64,000 nucleotides of DNA from Planctomycetota bacterium (GTDB lineage Bacteria; Planctomycetota; Phycisphaerae; Phycisphaerales; UBA1924). A program made the translations under genes and the position numbers. Shown here in pieces: positions 39,553-48,372 of the stretch (the first letter of the stretch is position 1; each line of letters begins with the position of its first letter). Where the stretch lies: the NCBI GenBank assembly GCA_018242625.1, contig JAFEBO010000008.1:744001-808000 (forward strand), given 5' to 3'. A model generated the notes under the pieces. That model was not told the DNA's origin. It did not search any database and saw nothing but the letters and a program-made list of their open reading frames with translations.

Positions 39553-39661
39553 GTCTTTCCTTCCGTTACATTCCTGCTCATAACTGCGGGGAACTGTACC
39601 TGCTTCAAGACTTTTGCCGGGCGGGTTTGTGTTAAGAGTCTGCGAAGACGCCTTCCAAATG

Positions 39662-39692
39662 AAAAACGCCCCCCCCGGCGGAGAGGCGCTTT
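39662..39692 (-). terminator. Probable intrinsic terminator after HEAT-like gene
   Basis: Minus strand: AAAGCGCC pairs with GGCGTTT (one bulged base) around a G/C-rich loop and continues into TTTTTC. It lies 24 nt after the stop of the 747-residue protein and upstream of pstS. Confidence 0.6.
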
Positions 39693-39716
39693 GGGCCGCT
39701 GCAAATGGGAAACGCT

Positions 39717-41960
39717 TCAGCGGGAAGCCTGCGAGCGCGGGCCGAGAATGAGCGGCAGTAGATCGGCGTTGGGGAGATTGAGGGCGCCGGCGAGTGCCGC
39801 CGCGGCGGTCGATTCGGCGGGGTCCTTGCTGCGGGCGGTCTCCAGCACGCGACGAACCTGACGCTCATCAAGCTGATTGCCGAAACGCTTGGCGCTTGAG
39901 GCCGTCTTGTTCAGCAAAGCAACGCGATCCGTGCCCGAGGCGGCGAGGGCCGCGTCGAGCAGCGCACTCTGAGCCCGTTGCTGACCAATCAGAGAAAGCA
40001 CCTCGGCGACGTCCAGACGGGTGGCTCCGGTGGTTTCCATCAGCGATTTGATAAGCGGCAGCACCGCCTCTTCTGCGGGCAGGGTGGTGTTGCGAGAAAG
40101 GGCAAGGTCGCGCAGCGTCTTGAGCGAACGGGCCGCGTAGTCCCGGGCTTCTTCGGGTCCGATGGGGCCCCCGGAGGAATACAGGACAAGGTCCGCGGCC
40201 GACTTCAGCACGGCATCGGAAGGAATGGACAGCGGGCGGATCGCCACGCTGGCCTCGGTGTCGTAACGGCGACGCAGGTCGGGATATGCCTCGGCGACGG
40301 TCAAGGCGAGGATTGGGGTCGCCGCCGTGCGGGTTGTCCCGCGCACCTGGGTGATGAGGGCCGGGAATTCCGCGGGATTTGGGTCGATAGCCACGATCAG
40401 GTCGACTGCCGGAACTTCAGCGATCGGCCCTTCGAGTTCGGTGAGCGAACCGCCGCGGGCAAGAACCACATACCCATCCTGTTCGAGGATCTTGCGGATC
40501 GCCTGATACTGCTCCGCGTCGCGGGCGATGATTCCCGCGTACTTGGCGGACGCCTCGCGGATGGTGGCGGCGAGCGTCGGGACGACCCGGTCACTCCCGG
40601 TGAAAGGCGCAGCCGGCTGCGACCCGCCGAGCGCTAGAGCAGATTCGTACTGGACGCGCCGATTGGGGTAGCTGAGCGCCTCGACCAGGGGCTGGCGGCC
40701 GTTTTGCGTCCCGCCGGCGCTGGTCGCCGCGGTAAGTGCCGTGCTGCCGGCGGTGCGCTCGATGGCGGCGATCGCGAGGCGGGCGAGCAGCGTGTCTTTG
40801 GCGTCGATAGCGCGGGCAAGCACGGACTGGCAGGGGCCGGCCCCGGCCGTCACGGCGAAATACATGGCATCGCGACGGTCGCTGGGATAGGCGGGGTTGT
40901 CGTAACCCTTGGGCTGCTGGATCTCACGCCGGAGATTCGAAGCGAGCCAGAGCGAGAGCGCCTGCGAGTCCGACGCATCAAGGGTGAGGGCACGCTCGGC
41001 CAGACGCATCGCCATGGCCTCGTGGTAGACCACGCTCTTGATTCCCGTCATCGTCAGGCCCGACTGGGGCTGATAGCTCCAGAGGAGCTGGTACTCCTCG
41101 CCGGGGAAGCTGGTCACATCGCGAGACTGGCTGTAGTAACGCTCCGCGAGCTGGTCGTAGAGAGATGCCACGCTTGCGTTCACAGCGGTCGGATCGATCC
41201 GGGTCAGCGCACGCTCGGCGGCAGACTTGACGTTGGGCACCGTCGAGGAAAGCTTGAGATCGGCAAGGAACGGAAGCGAAGAGCGATGTCCGATCAGTCC
41301 CAGGACGTCGGCAAGACGCTCCTGCAGGGTCGGTTCGCCGCCCAGCATGGCCGTGGAGAGCGGAATAACTGCCTGACTGCCGATATCAACAAGCACCCTC
41401 TGTGCCTCAGAGCGGAGGGCACCGTTATCTCGGTCCATGAGAGCGGTGAGGAGCTGGGGCACCGCGTATTCGCCGGCGACCTTCAGCCGGGCCGAGGCGC
41501 GGATCCGGCCCTGCACCGTGCCGGTGAGCTTGGAGATGTTCTCCGCGATCTCCTTTGGGTCGCGGGCGGCTTCGAGCCGACCCGTCTCATACTGCTTGTA
41601 CATTGCGCCGGCGAGCTGCTCCAGTGCAGAAACCCGCATCGCCCTGCCAACCGTCTCGTCAAAGCGGGCGGATTCGCCCGAGCCGTCGACCAGCTTGACG
41701 AAGTCCTTGGGAGAGATATTGCGGCTCAAGAGCTCGCGACCCACGCTGCCGGCCACGTCGTAGCGTGCGATACGGGTGAAGTGGATGAAGTCCTTCAGCA
41801 GATCGACGTCCGCCGCCGCCTTAATCCCCTGCTCCGACTTGGCGTCCGCGGGAGTGGCGGGCTGAGCAGACGCACGTGGCGTGGCCAGCAGGCCCATGGA
41901 CCCCAGTGCGATCGCCATCAGGAGCCCGGCATTGCCTCGTCGGATTGAAGATCGTGTCAT
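39717..41960 (-). CDS. Secreted HEAT-like repeat protein with receiver-like domain
   Basis: 747 residues with a signal peptide (about 1-33). Residues 120-270 carry HEAT-like helices (AVPQLLTALMDRDNGALRSE, AQRVLVDIGSQAVIPLSTAM). The middle (about 510-620) has an alpha/beta pattern like a CheY receiver: EQYQAIRKILEQDGYVVLA, VDLIVAIDPNPAEFPALITQ, ATPILALTVAEAYPD, ASVAIRPLSIP. No conserved phospho-Asp is certain. The C-terminus is helical again. A GAGGAA ribosome site fixes the ATG. It is a conserved-looking unknown; role not predictable. Confidence 0.72.
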   Translation of the reverse strand: MTRSSIRRGNAGLLMAIALGSMGLLATPRASAQPATPADAKSEQGIKAAADVDLLKDFIHFTRIARYDVAGSVGRELLSRNISPKDFVKLVDGSGESARFDETVGRAMRVSALEQLAGAMYKQYETGRLEAARDPKEIAENISKLTGTVQGRIRASARLKVAGEYAVPQLLTALMDRDNGALRSEAQRVLVDIGSQAVIPLSTAMLGGEPTLQERLADVLGLIGHRSSLPFLADLKLSSTVPNVKSAAERALTRIDPTAVNASVASLYDQLAERYYSQSRDVTSFPGEEYQLLWSYQPQSGLTMTGIKSVVYHEAMAMRLAERALTLDASDSQALSLWLASNLRREIQQPKGYDNPAYPSDRRDAMYFAVTAGAGPCQSVLARAIDAKDTLLARLAIAAIERTAGSTALTAATSAGGTQNGRQPLVEALSYPNRRVQYESALALGGSQPAAPFTGSDRVVPTLAATIREASAKYAGIIARDAEQYQAIRKILEQDGYVVLARGGSLTELEGPIAEVPAVDLIVAIDPNPAEFPALITQVRGTTRTAATPILALTVAEAYPDLRRRYDTEASVAIRPLSIPSDAVLKSAADLVLYSSGGPIGPEEARDYAARSLKTLRDLALSRNTTLPAEEAVLPLIKSLMETTGATRLDVAEVLSLIGQQRAQSALLDAALAASGTDRVALLNKTASSAKRFGNQLDERQVRRVLETARSKDPAESTAAAALAGALNLPNADLLPLILGPRSQASR

Positions 41961-42401
41961 CGCGCGATATTCCTCTTGGTTCTGAAGCTCGTAAGACCCT
42001 GCGATCTTGCCGCGGCGAACGGGCATCCTGCCCAACCGCGCCCTCCCCCCCGCTCTCCCGACAGCCACCCTCGCGAACCGTGCGAGACGGTTCGCGGGAA
42101 AGAGCCGGGCGGTTCACCCCCGCCTCCACACCTCCAAAAGGGCATTCCTGCCCTCGGGGACCACGAGGATAGCCAATCTACGTTCCCTCGTCCGACTTTG
42201 CAACGGCCGGGAAAGACGACCCCCTTGGGGCTGCTTGCCGGCCGGTCGCCCGGATAACCGCATTCTCTGGACCGAAAAGGCGTTTTCTTCGGATTCGGGA
42301 GCCCTTGGCGGTGAATCACCCCGGACCGAACGCCGATCTGCTTCCGTCCCGAGGTTGTGGGAGTCATCCGCAGCCCGTTGTGTATGCCGCGAGGTGAAGC
42401 G
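41961..42401. other. Divergent intergenic region with a perfect palindrome
   Basis: 441 nt between the HEAT-like gene and the HTH-receiver gene. It contains the 10-bp-arm inverted repeat at 42072-42096 and GC-rich tracts, but no frame with domain evidence. Both promoters must lie here; I could not assign boxes. Confidence 0.5.
42072..42096. promoter_or_regulatory. Perfect inverted repeat, candidate operator
   Basis: CGCGAACCGT-GCGAG-ACGGTTCGCG, with 10-bp arms and a 5-nt spacer, sits 112 nt upstream of one divergent start and 306 nt upstream of the other. No T-tract follows on either strand, so an operator or structured leader is likelier than a terminator. Confidence 0.45.
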
Positions 42402-42980
42402 ATGGCCATGGAAAAAGAAGTACTGACGACCGGCGAAGTGGCGAAGATCTGCAACGTTGCTCCGCGCACGGTCTCCAAGTGGTTCGATTCGGGCTCCCTT
42501 AAGGGGTACCGGATCCCGGGCTCCCGCGATCGGCGGATCCCGACCGGAGAACTGATCCGGTTCATGAAGGCCCACAACATCCCGCTGGAAGGGATTAGCA
42601 GCGGACGCACCCGCGTGCTCATCGTCGATGCCGACAAGGAAGTCGCCTCGACGCTCGAGAAGGTTCTCTCTGAACAGACCAGCTACGAAGTCCGCGCGGT
42701 GAGCAACGGCTTTGCGGCCGGTGTGGAAGCCGAGCGGTTTAAACCGCATGTCATGCTGATGGACCTCGAGCTTGGCAACGGCGATGCCAAGGCCCTCACG
42801 GAAGTCGTTCGAAAGAATGACAACCTGCAGATCACCAAGGTGATCGCGATGAGCGGCAAGCTCACCGATGGGCAGGCCTATTCGCTCAAGGGACAGGGCT
42901 TTGACGGATTCCTCCGCAAGCCCTTCCAGGTCCGCCAGGTCGTCGAGTCGATCGAGAATGCGACGAATCTGGTTGCCTGA
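42402..42980 (+). CDS. HTH (excisionase/MerR-type)-receiver response regulator
   Basis: 192 residues with inverted domain order. Residues 5-60 are a MerR/excisionase-like winged helix (LTTGEVAKICNVAPRTVSKW, then RIPGSRDRRIPTGELIRFMK). Residues 68-190 are a receiver: VLIVDADKEV (acidic pocket), phospho-acceptor Asp in VMLMDLELGNGDA, Ser in IAMSGK, and Lys in GFLRKPFQ. It should bind DNA under phosphorylation control. ATG is set by GAGGTGAAGCG. A terminator follows; no histidine kinase is nearby. Confidence 0.85.
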   Translation: MAMEKEVLTTGEVAKICNVAPRTVSKWFDSGSLKGYRIPGSRDRRIPTGELIRFMKAHNIPLEGISSGRTRVLIVDADKEVASTLEKVLSEQTSYEVRAVSNGFAAGVEAERFKPHVMLMDLELGNGDAKALTEVVRKNDNLQITKVIAMSGKLTDGQAYSLKGQGFDGFLRKPFQVRQVVESIENATNLVA

Positions 42981-43040
42981 AGAATTTGCCCGATCAGACC
43001 GCAATCGAAGTCGGAAACAAATCACCGCAAGGACGCAGTG

Positions 43041-43070
43041 AACCCCCGGATGCATGTCCGGGGTTTTCTT
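43041..43070 (+). terminator. Intrinsic terminator after HTH-receiver gene
   Basis: CCCCGGA (43044-43050) pairs with TCCGGGG (43057-43063) around TGCATG, followed by TTTTCTT. It is 60 nt after the plus-strand stop and may also serve the convergent gene, since AA precedes the stem. Confidence 0.78.
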
Positions 43071-43087
43071 GCGCGTCCGATCGTCCA

Positions 43088-44617
43088 CTACTTTGGCTTC
43101 GCGAGCCCCCGTCGCGGCGTGAACGGCTTCTCGCCTTCATCAATCCACCTCAGCTGAACGGGCGGCCAATACACGTGATCGCCCTGAAGCCGTGCCTTTT
43201 CCGATTCTGACCCGGTTTCAAGGGTCCTCTTGCTGCGAAACAAGCCCGCGGCGTCGTTGTCCAGTGCAACGCGTCCCCCGTCGTCAACCCCATCAACCCC
43301 GACCGAATACACCAACGGCGAGTCACCCTCTCGACGAAGGTACCGAATCGGACGCCCATCGAAAACATCGCTTGGCAGGGCGAGTGGCTTCCCACGCACG
43401 AAGTCAGAAAGTGAATGCGGATAGTCACCGGTCCGGAGCCGATAGAGCTCCAATTCCGTGACGAGAATCGCAATATCTATCTGCGCGAGCGCGACGTTCC
43501 ATGATTCGATGAAATTCTTCAAACTCGGCATCAGGAGCGCCAACGGAAAATCACCGACTTGCTTCATGTCGGCGCCGTCATCTTGAACAACCGTGTCTAT
43601 GTTCCACCCGCTTCGAAGCCAGGGCATGGTTTCGATGTCCTTCTTCGCCGCAGCTCGCGCCGCTTCCAGCCGTTCAATCAGTTCTCGTTTCGATCCGATT
43701 GCTCCAGACAAATCAGAACCGAGCATCGCGCCAAGGACAAGCCCAACGGCGCGCAACAGAGTTGACGCTGGCTTCTCGTTTGCGGTCGATCGAAGCCCGG
43801 CGTAGGTAACTACGCCGTTTCCATGGCCATCATCGCTATACACCCGACCAATCCAATCGAAAAGTATCGCCCACTCCCACTCGAGATCGACCGAATTCAA
43901 ACGGGTCCGCGTGTGCCGAAGCTCGGCTGCGACGATTTCCAGTTGATTCTGATCCAACAGTCCGGGATAGGAAGCCAGGAGAATGCCAATCTCACGCGCA
44001 ACCAGCGAAACGACGGCGTAGTCGACGAGTTGAGAAATCAACAGGGGAGGCTCCGGCAGGAACTCCGCCAACTTCAACATCGTCGTCAAATCTCGCACCA
44101 CGCGATCCGCATCCCCGCTCTCGGCTGCGATCCGGCAGTCGGCGGCAAGTTCTCGAGACCACCGACGTATCTGTCCTAGATGCGGCAGACTGACCTCGAG
44201 CGGCGAAGGACTTTCCGCCAAATCAACTCGATCGAGCATTGCCCATTGGGCCTCGGGCGTTGCCGAACGGTCGAACGCAACTAGTGGCATTCCCATCCGT
44301 CGACGCTTCGCCACTTCAAGAGCCAGTTCAATCCGCTCGCGGTTCGCTTGATTCGCTTTCACGATTGCCGGCCAGAGTGGATCCTCGGGCACCGTGGGTT
44401 CAATACCCATGTCGGGGTACTTCGCACCTTCGATAAGCGGCGCCGGCATCAACGCGGCTTTACGTACCAAACGCCACGCCGTTTCCGATTCCGGCAATGC
44501 CAGCACTTCAGCGTTGTATTCCGCGACATATCTGCGTGATGGCGATGGCTCGCCAAACCAGAATGCAATTCCAGCGGCAAGCGCACACGCAAAGCGAAAG
44601 ATGCACGCGAAAAACAC
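43088..44617 (-). CDS. Unknown membrane-anchored protein with pseudopilin-like C-terminus
   Basis: 509 residues starting at GTG after GAGTGAGCAAGG. One N-terminal hydrophobic segment (about 4-22) anchors it. The long helical middle has LVDYAVVSLVAREIGILLAS. The C-terminus reads TELELYRLRTGDYPHSLSDF, then PIRYLRREGDSPLVYSVGVD and VDDGGRV, which is how type II pseudopilin C-terminal domains and many planctomycete unknowns end. Composition is somewhat less GC-rich than its neighbours. Function unknown. Confidence 0.65.
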   Translation of the reverse strand: MFFACIFRFACALAAGIAFWFGEPSPSRRYVAEYNAEVLALPESETAWRLVRKAALMPAPLIEGAKYPDMGIEPTVPEDPLWPAIVKANQANRERIELALEVAKRRRMGMPLVAFDRSATPEAQWAMLDRVDLAESPSPLEVSLPHLGQIRRWSRELAADCRIAAESGDADRVVRDLTTMLKLAEFLPEPPLLISQLVDYAVVSLVAREIGILLASYPGLLDQNQLEIVAAELRHTRTRLNSVDLEWEWAILFDWIGRVYSDDGHGNGVVTYAGLRSTANEKPASTLLRAVGLVLGAMLGSDLSGAIGSKRELIERLEAARAAAKKDIETMPWLRSGWNIDTVVQDDGADMKQVGDFPLALLMPSLKNFIESWNVALAQIDIAILVTELELYRLRTGDYPHSLSDFVRGKPLALPSDVFDGRPIRYLRREGDSPLVYSVGVDGVDDGGRVALDNDAAGLFRSKRTLETGSESEKARLQGDHVYWPPVQLRWIDEGEKPFTPRRGLAKPK

Positions 44618-44692
44618 CCTTGCTCACTCCCGTCTCGAATGCGGGCAAAAAGCCAGGCAGCGGAGCGTGGTGGATGCCCCCTCCTCTATTTC

Positions 44693-45769
44693 TTACTCAC
44701 ATGCCCCCATGTATACAGCCAAGATATCCCGCGCTGCCGCAAGGTCCTTCCGGTCGATCATCTCCGTCACGGTGTGGATGTACCGCGTGCCGACCGTGAT
44801 TCCGACCGCACGTGCACCCGCCGCTGCCTGCTGGGCGGCCGCACCGTCCTGCCCGCCTGCCGCGAGAATCGTCCGCTGATATGCAATCTTGTGCTTCTGC
44901 GCCAGCTTCTCGATCTCGCCGGTCAGCTTGTAATCCGAGATGAAGGAGCTGTCCTTGATGTGGAGGCCAAACCCCTGACCCTGCCGCGTCACCGCTTCTT
45001 CCGGCGGCACGCCGGGCGTATCGCAGCTCAGCGTCACGTCGATCCCCAATCCGATATCCGGCTCCACGGCGTGGCTCGCCGTCTTCGCACCCCGCAGGCC
45101 GACTTCTTCCTGCACCGTGAAGGCGACCACCACTTCGCACGCGTGTCCGTTCTTGTTCTTATCCAGTTGGCGGACGCTCTCGATTCCCAGCCAGCACGCG
45201 ACGCGGTTGTCCATAGCCTTGCTCACCAGCTTGTCGCCGATCTCGATGAGCGGCTCATCCATGACCACATAGTCGCCGACCTTGATGCGCTTCTTGACCT
45301 TGTCGGCGGCCATTCCGGTATCGACGAAAAACTCTTTGACTTCCGGCACCTTCTCGCGGTCCTTCGGGCTGGAGATGTGCACCGGACGTCCGCCCGGGTT
45401 CATCACCCCCTTGTAATCGCCATCATCCGTGCAGATCAGCACGCGGCGGGAGAACAAGTTGCGTGTGTCGAATCCGCCGGCGCTGTTCAGCCAGAGGAAG
45501 CCCTTGTCATCCACGTAGGTGACATAGAAACCGATCTCGTCCATGTGGCAGAGCTGCATGACCCGGGTGGGGCGTCCCCGCGTCGCCTTCTTCTTCCCGC
45601 TCGCGGCCTTGCCGCGCGGATGGCGGGTGCAGATGAGCGAGCCCATCGCGTCGGTCCGCACCTCGTCGAACAGTCCGTCGATCTCCTTCTCGATGAGAGC
45701 CCGCACTCGTTCTTCGCGTCCTGGCACGCCGGGGGTCTCGCACAGCCGTTTCAGCAGATCGACGTTCAT
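44693..45769 (-). CDS. M42 family metallo-aminopeptidase
   Basis: 358 residues. M42 motifs: LKRLCETPGVPGREERV, first metal His-x-Asp in LCHMDEIGFYV, FTVQEEVGLRGAK (catalytic Glu pair), GIDVTLSCDTPG and late His region after YIHTVTEMIDRKDL. It is a cytosolic broad-specificity aminopeptidase or deblocking enzyme with two metal ions. ATG follows AAGGAAGCGAT; the frame stays open upstream through the start of the divergent gene, so a longer start is rejected. Confidence 0.9.
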   Translation of the reverse strand: MNVDLLKRLCETPGVPGREERVRALIEKEIDGLFDEVRTDAMGSLICTRHPRGKAASGKKKATRGRPTRVMQLCHMDEIGFYVTYVDDKGFLWLNSAGGFDTRNLFSRRVLICTDDGDYKGVMNPGGRPVHISSPKDREKVPEVKEFFVDTGMAADKVKKRIKVGDYVVMDEPLIEIGDKLVSKAMDNRVACWLGIESVRQLDKNKNGHACEVVVAFTVQEEVGLRGAKTASHAVEPDIGLGIDVTLSCDTPGVPPEEAVTRQGQGFGLHIKDSSFISDYKLTGEIEKLAQKHKIAYQRTILAAGGQDGAAAQQAAAGARAVGITVGTRYIHTVTEMIDRKDLAAARDILAVYMGACE

Positions 45770-45900
45770 ATCGCTTCCTTTCGGATCCAACTTGGCCCCG
45801 GCCTGCATCCAACACTGGCAGGTCGCCGCACGGGGGATCGCAAGAATACCGTGCGGGCGAAGATTTGTTGCGTCCCAGGACCAGGAATCAGAACCTAACC

Positions 45901-47196
45901 ATGGCCCGAAAAAGCCCGCTCCAAGCAATGCACGACCAGGCCGGCGCTCTTCTGCTGCCCTACGGGCCGGATTCGGGCGGCGAATCGACCGGCCCATCAC
46001 CCGCTCAGACGGCGCCCGAGCCCATCAACCTGGTTGGGACGTACGGCGAACTCGAGCTCGAATACGCCGCCATCCGAAAGGGCTGCCTGCTGGTGGACCT
46101 TCCGAATCGAGCGGTTCTGGAGGTCACCGGGTCCGACCGGCTGGATTTTCTCAACCGAATGCTGACCCAGGAACTGCGCCCGGGCAAAGCATGGCTCGAG
46201 CCTTTTACCTCCGTCGGCAGTTTCTGGCTGAACCGCAAGGGCCGCATTGACGCAGACCTTCGCGTGCTGGTTCTCCCTGATCGGATCCTGCTGGAGTGCG
46301 ACGCCCATGCCGCTCAGCGAGCCATCGACGGCCTGAGTTCGTTCATTATCACGGAAGATGTCACCCTCGGCGACCATTCGCAGACCACCCACCGTCTGGC
46401 GATGCACGGACCGACGTCGCTCAAGCTGCTGGAAGCGGTCTCGGCCCCTGTGAGCGGCCACGCCGTCGGTTCGCTTATGCCCGGCCAGGTGACCATCATC
46501 AAGCTGGCGGAGATCGAAGTCATCGCCGAGCGCAACGACCAGACCGGCGAAATCGGGATCGACCTGATCTGCCCGACCAGCGGCGCCCGCGCGGTCTACG
46601 AGTTCCTGCTGCAGAAGGGTTTCCCGCACGAACACGTTCACGAACGCGCGGGATCGACCGATCTCTCGGCCAGTATCCGGCTCCGCCCCGGCGGCTGGCA
46701 CGCTTTCAACATTGCCCGCATCGAAGGCGGCACGCCCCTCTACTACATCGACTTTGGCCCAAGCTCTCTACCTGCCGAAACCGGCGTGATCGATAACCGG
46801 GTCAGCTTCACCAAGGGCTGCTACCTCGGTCAGGAAGTCGTCGCCCGGATGCACGCGCGGGGCCACTCCAAGCGCAAACTCGTCGCTCTCCTCGCTGATC
46901 CGACCACTCCGCGCTCCCCCAGCGATCCCGACGACATCAACGATCCCTACCTCGCGGGTATGCCCCAACCCGTGTCCGGCGCTCAAGTGCTGCCGCTCGA
47001 AAGCGACGAATCCGTCGGCGTCATCACCAGTTCAACTCTCAGCCCCATGAACGCCGCCACCGCAGTCTGCTTCGCGGCGATCAAGAACGACCTCGCCACG
47101 CCCGGCACAAAGTTCCGCGTGCCCGCCGAAAGCGAGTTGCTCATCATGACCGTGCAGCCCGCCCTCCGCACCGTTCCGTTACGCAGCCGCCAATAG
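45901..47196 (+). CDS. ygfZ: Folate-binding YgfZ/GcvT-like protein
   Basis: 431 residues. The YgfZ signature KGCYLGQEVVARMHARG is intact, with GSDRLDFLNRMLTQE and GSFWLNRKGRIDADLRVL as in the GcvT/YgfZ fold and a folate-binding region before it. YgfZ supports Fe-S cluster enzyme maturation or repair. The protein is about 100 residues longer than E. coli YgfZ, with a Pro/Ser-rich N-terminal insert (residues 20-40). Divergent from the M42 gene. Confidence 0.85.
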   Translation: MARKSPLQAMHDQAGALLLPYGPDSGGESTGPSPAQTAPEPINLVGTYGELELEYAAIRKGCLLVDLPNRAVLEVTGSDRLDFLNRMLTQELRPGKAWLEPFTSVGSFWLNRKGRIDADLRVLVLPDRILLECDAHAAQRAIDGLSSFIITEDVTLGDHSQTTHRLAMHGPTSLKLLEAVSAPVSGHAVGSLMPGQVTIIKLAEIEVIAERNDQTGEIGIDLICPTSGARAVYEFLLQKGFPHEHVHERAGSTDLSASIRLRPGGWHAFNIARIEGGTPLYYIDFGPSSLPAETGVIDNRVSFTKGCYLGQEVVARMHARGHSKRKLVALLADPTTPRSPSDPDDINDPYLAGMPQPVSGAQVLPLESDESVGVITSSTLSPMNAATAVCFAAIKNDLATPGTKFRVPAESELLIMTVQPALRTVPLRSRQ

Positions 47197-47197
47197 T

Positions 47198-47222
47198 CCG
47201 GTCGGCGCCTGACGGTTTTTAT
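47198..47222 (+). terminator. Probable terminator after ygfZ-like gene
   Basis: A short stem (CCGxTC with GACGG, one bulge) around GGCGCCT is followed by five T residues. It lies between convergent stops and overlaps the end of ribD. The stem is weak, so this is tentative. Confidence 0.4.
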
Positions 47223-48361
47223 CGCCCTCGCCTGCGGTAAACGACTTCCAGATCGTTTCCGATTTGCTTGGCCCGCATGAGTTCATATCGATGCGCCGCG
47301 GCGAGCGTGGGCGCAATCCTCCCCGCTGCCGCCGAGCGTGCCATCTCATCTCCCAGCATCATCGGGGCGATGTAGACGCACATCTCGTCGACCAGATCAC
47401 CGTCGATCATTGATCCGAGCAATCCCGGACCCGCCTCGACGAGCACCGCTGACACGCCGAATCGGCCGGCCAGCACGCAAAGCACTTCTCGCAAATCAAC
47501 CCCCGTGCCGCGCCCGGGAACGCCCTCCACTTGCACTCCCAGCTCTGCCAGGCGTTTGCGCTTTTCGCAGGTAATTTCCGCGGTTGCCAGTTCCTTTTCG
47601 CAGAACACGATCGTCGGCGTTTCTGTTGCCGTGCGCACGAGTGCGCTGGTCTCGGGAATATCAAGATCGCTGTCCGCGATTACCCGCATCGCTCGCGACC
47701 GCACTTTGCGTACATCGCGCGCGGTGAGCATCGGATCATCGGCCAGCACTGTTCCCATGCCGGTGAGCACCGCATCGACCCGGGCCCGAAGCCGGTGCAC
47801 CCGCCGGCGTGACCGATCGCTGCTGATCCACTTTGACTCGCCGCTCCGCGTCGCGATGCGCCCGTCGATGGTCTGCGCCCATTTCGCGATCACCCACGGC
47901 AGCCCCGTCGTGATCCGTTTGACGAATGGATCCGCCAGTGAAATCGCAAGCCGGCTGGCGTCCGTGAAGCGGACCGTGATCCCGGCCTCCTTCAGTCGCC
48001 CGGAGCCGCCGGCCGCGAGCGGGTTGGGATCGCGGCGTGCACAGACGACCTCCCCCACCCCCGCGCGGATCAACAAGTCCGAACACGGAGGCTGTTTGCC
48101 GGTATGGGAGCACGGTTCGAGCGTGACGAAGACGGTTGCACCGCGTGGATCCTCCCCCCGACGGATGCAGTCATCGATTGCCGCCCGCTCGGCATGGACA
48201 TCGCCGAATCGGCGGTGATGGCCGATCCCGATCACCCGACCGCTCTTCACGATGACAGCGCCGACGAGCGGGTTTGCCCCCACGTAACCATCCGCGCGCC
48301 ATGCCACCCGTGCCGCCAGGTCCAGCATCGCCCGATCCAACTGCTCGCTCGAGGCCGTCAT
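47219..48361 (-). CDS. ribD: Bifunctional riboflavin deaminase/reductase RibD
   Basis: 380 residues. The N-terminal deaminase has the zinc motif DVHAERAAID ... TLEPCSHTGKQPPCSDLLI. The C-terminal reductase has LPWVIAKWAQTIDGRIAT, WISSDRSRRRVHRLRARVDA, VLTGMGTVLADDPMLTAR and VLVEAGPGLLGSMI. It carries out the second and third steps of riboflavin synthesis. It is 11 nt downstream of the RNase HII-like gene, with no FMN riboswitch space and no other rib genes here. Confidence 0.93.
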   Translation of the reverse strand: MTASSEQLDRAMLDLAARVAWRADGYVGANPLVGAVIVKSGRVIGIGHHRRFGDVHAERAAIDDCIRRGEDPRGATVFVTLEPCSHTGKQPPCSDLLIRAGVGEVVCARRDPNPLAAGGSGRLKEAGITVRFTDASRLAISLADPFVKRITTGLPWVIAKWAQTIDGRIATRSGESKWISSDRSRRRVHRLRARVDAVLTGMGTVLADDPMLTARDVRKVRSRAMRVIADSDLDIPETSALVRTATETPTIVFCEKELATAEITCEKRKRLAELGVQVEGVPGRGTGVDLREVLCVLAGRFGVSAVLVEAGPGLLGSMIDGDLVDEMCVYIAPMMLGDEMARSAAAGRIAPTLAAAHRYELMRAKQIGNDLEVVYRRRGR

Positions 48362-48372
48362 GCACGCATCCT

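Noticed and set aside
39553..39660. Pho box upstream of pstS
   Set aside because: Only one CTTAACA-like element is visible; the expected direct repeat with fixed spacing was not found.
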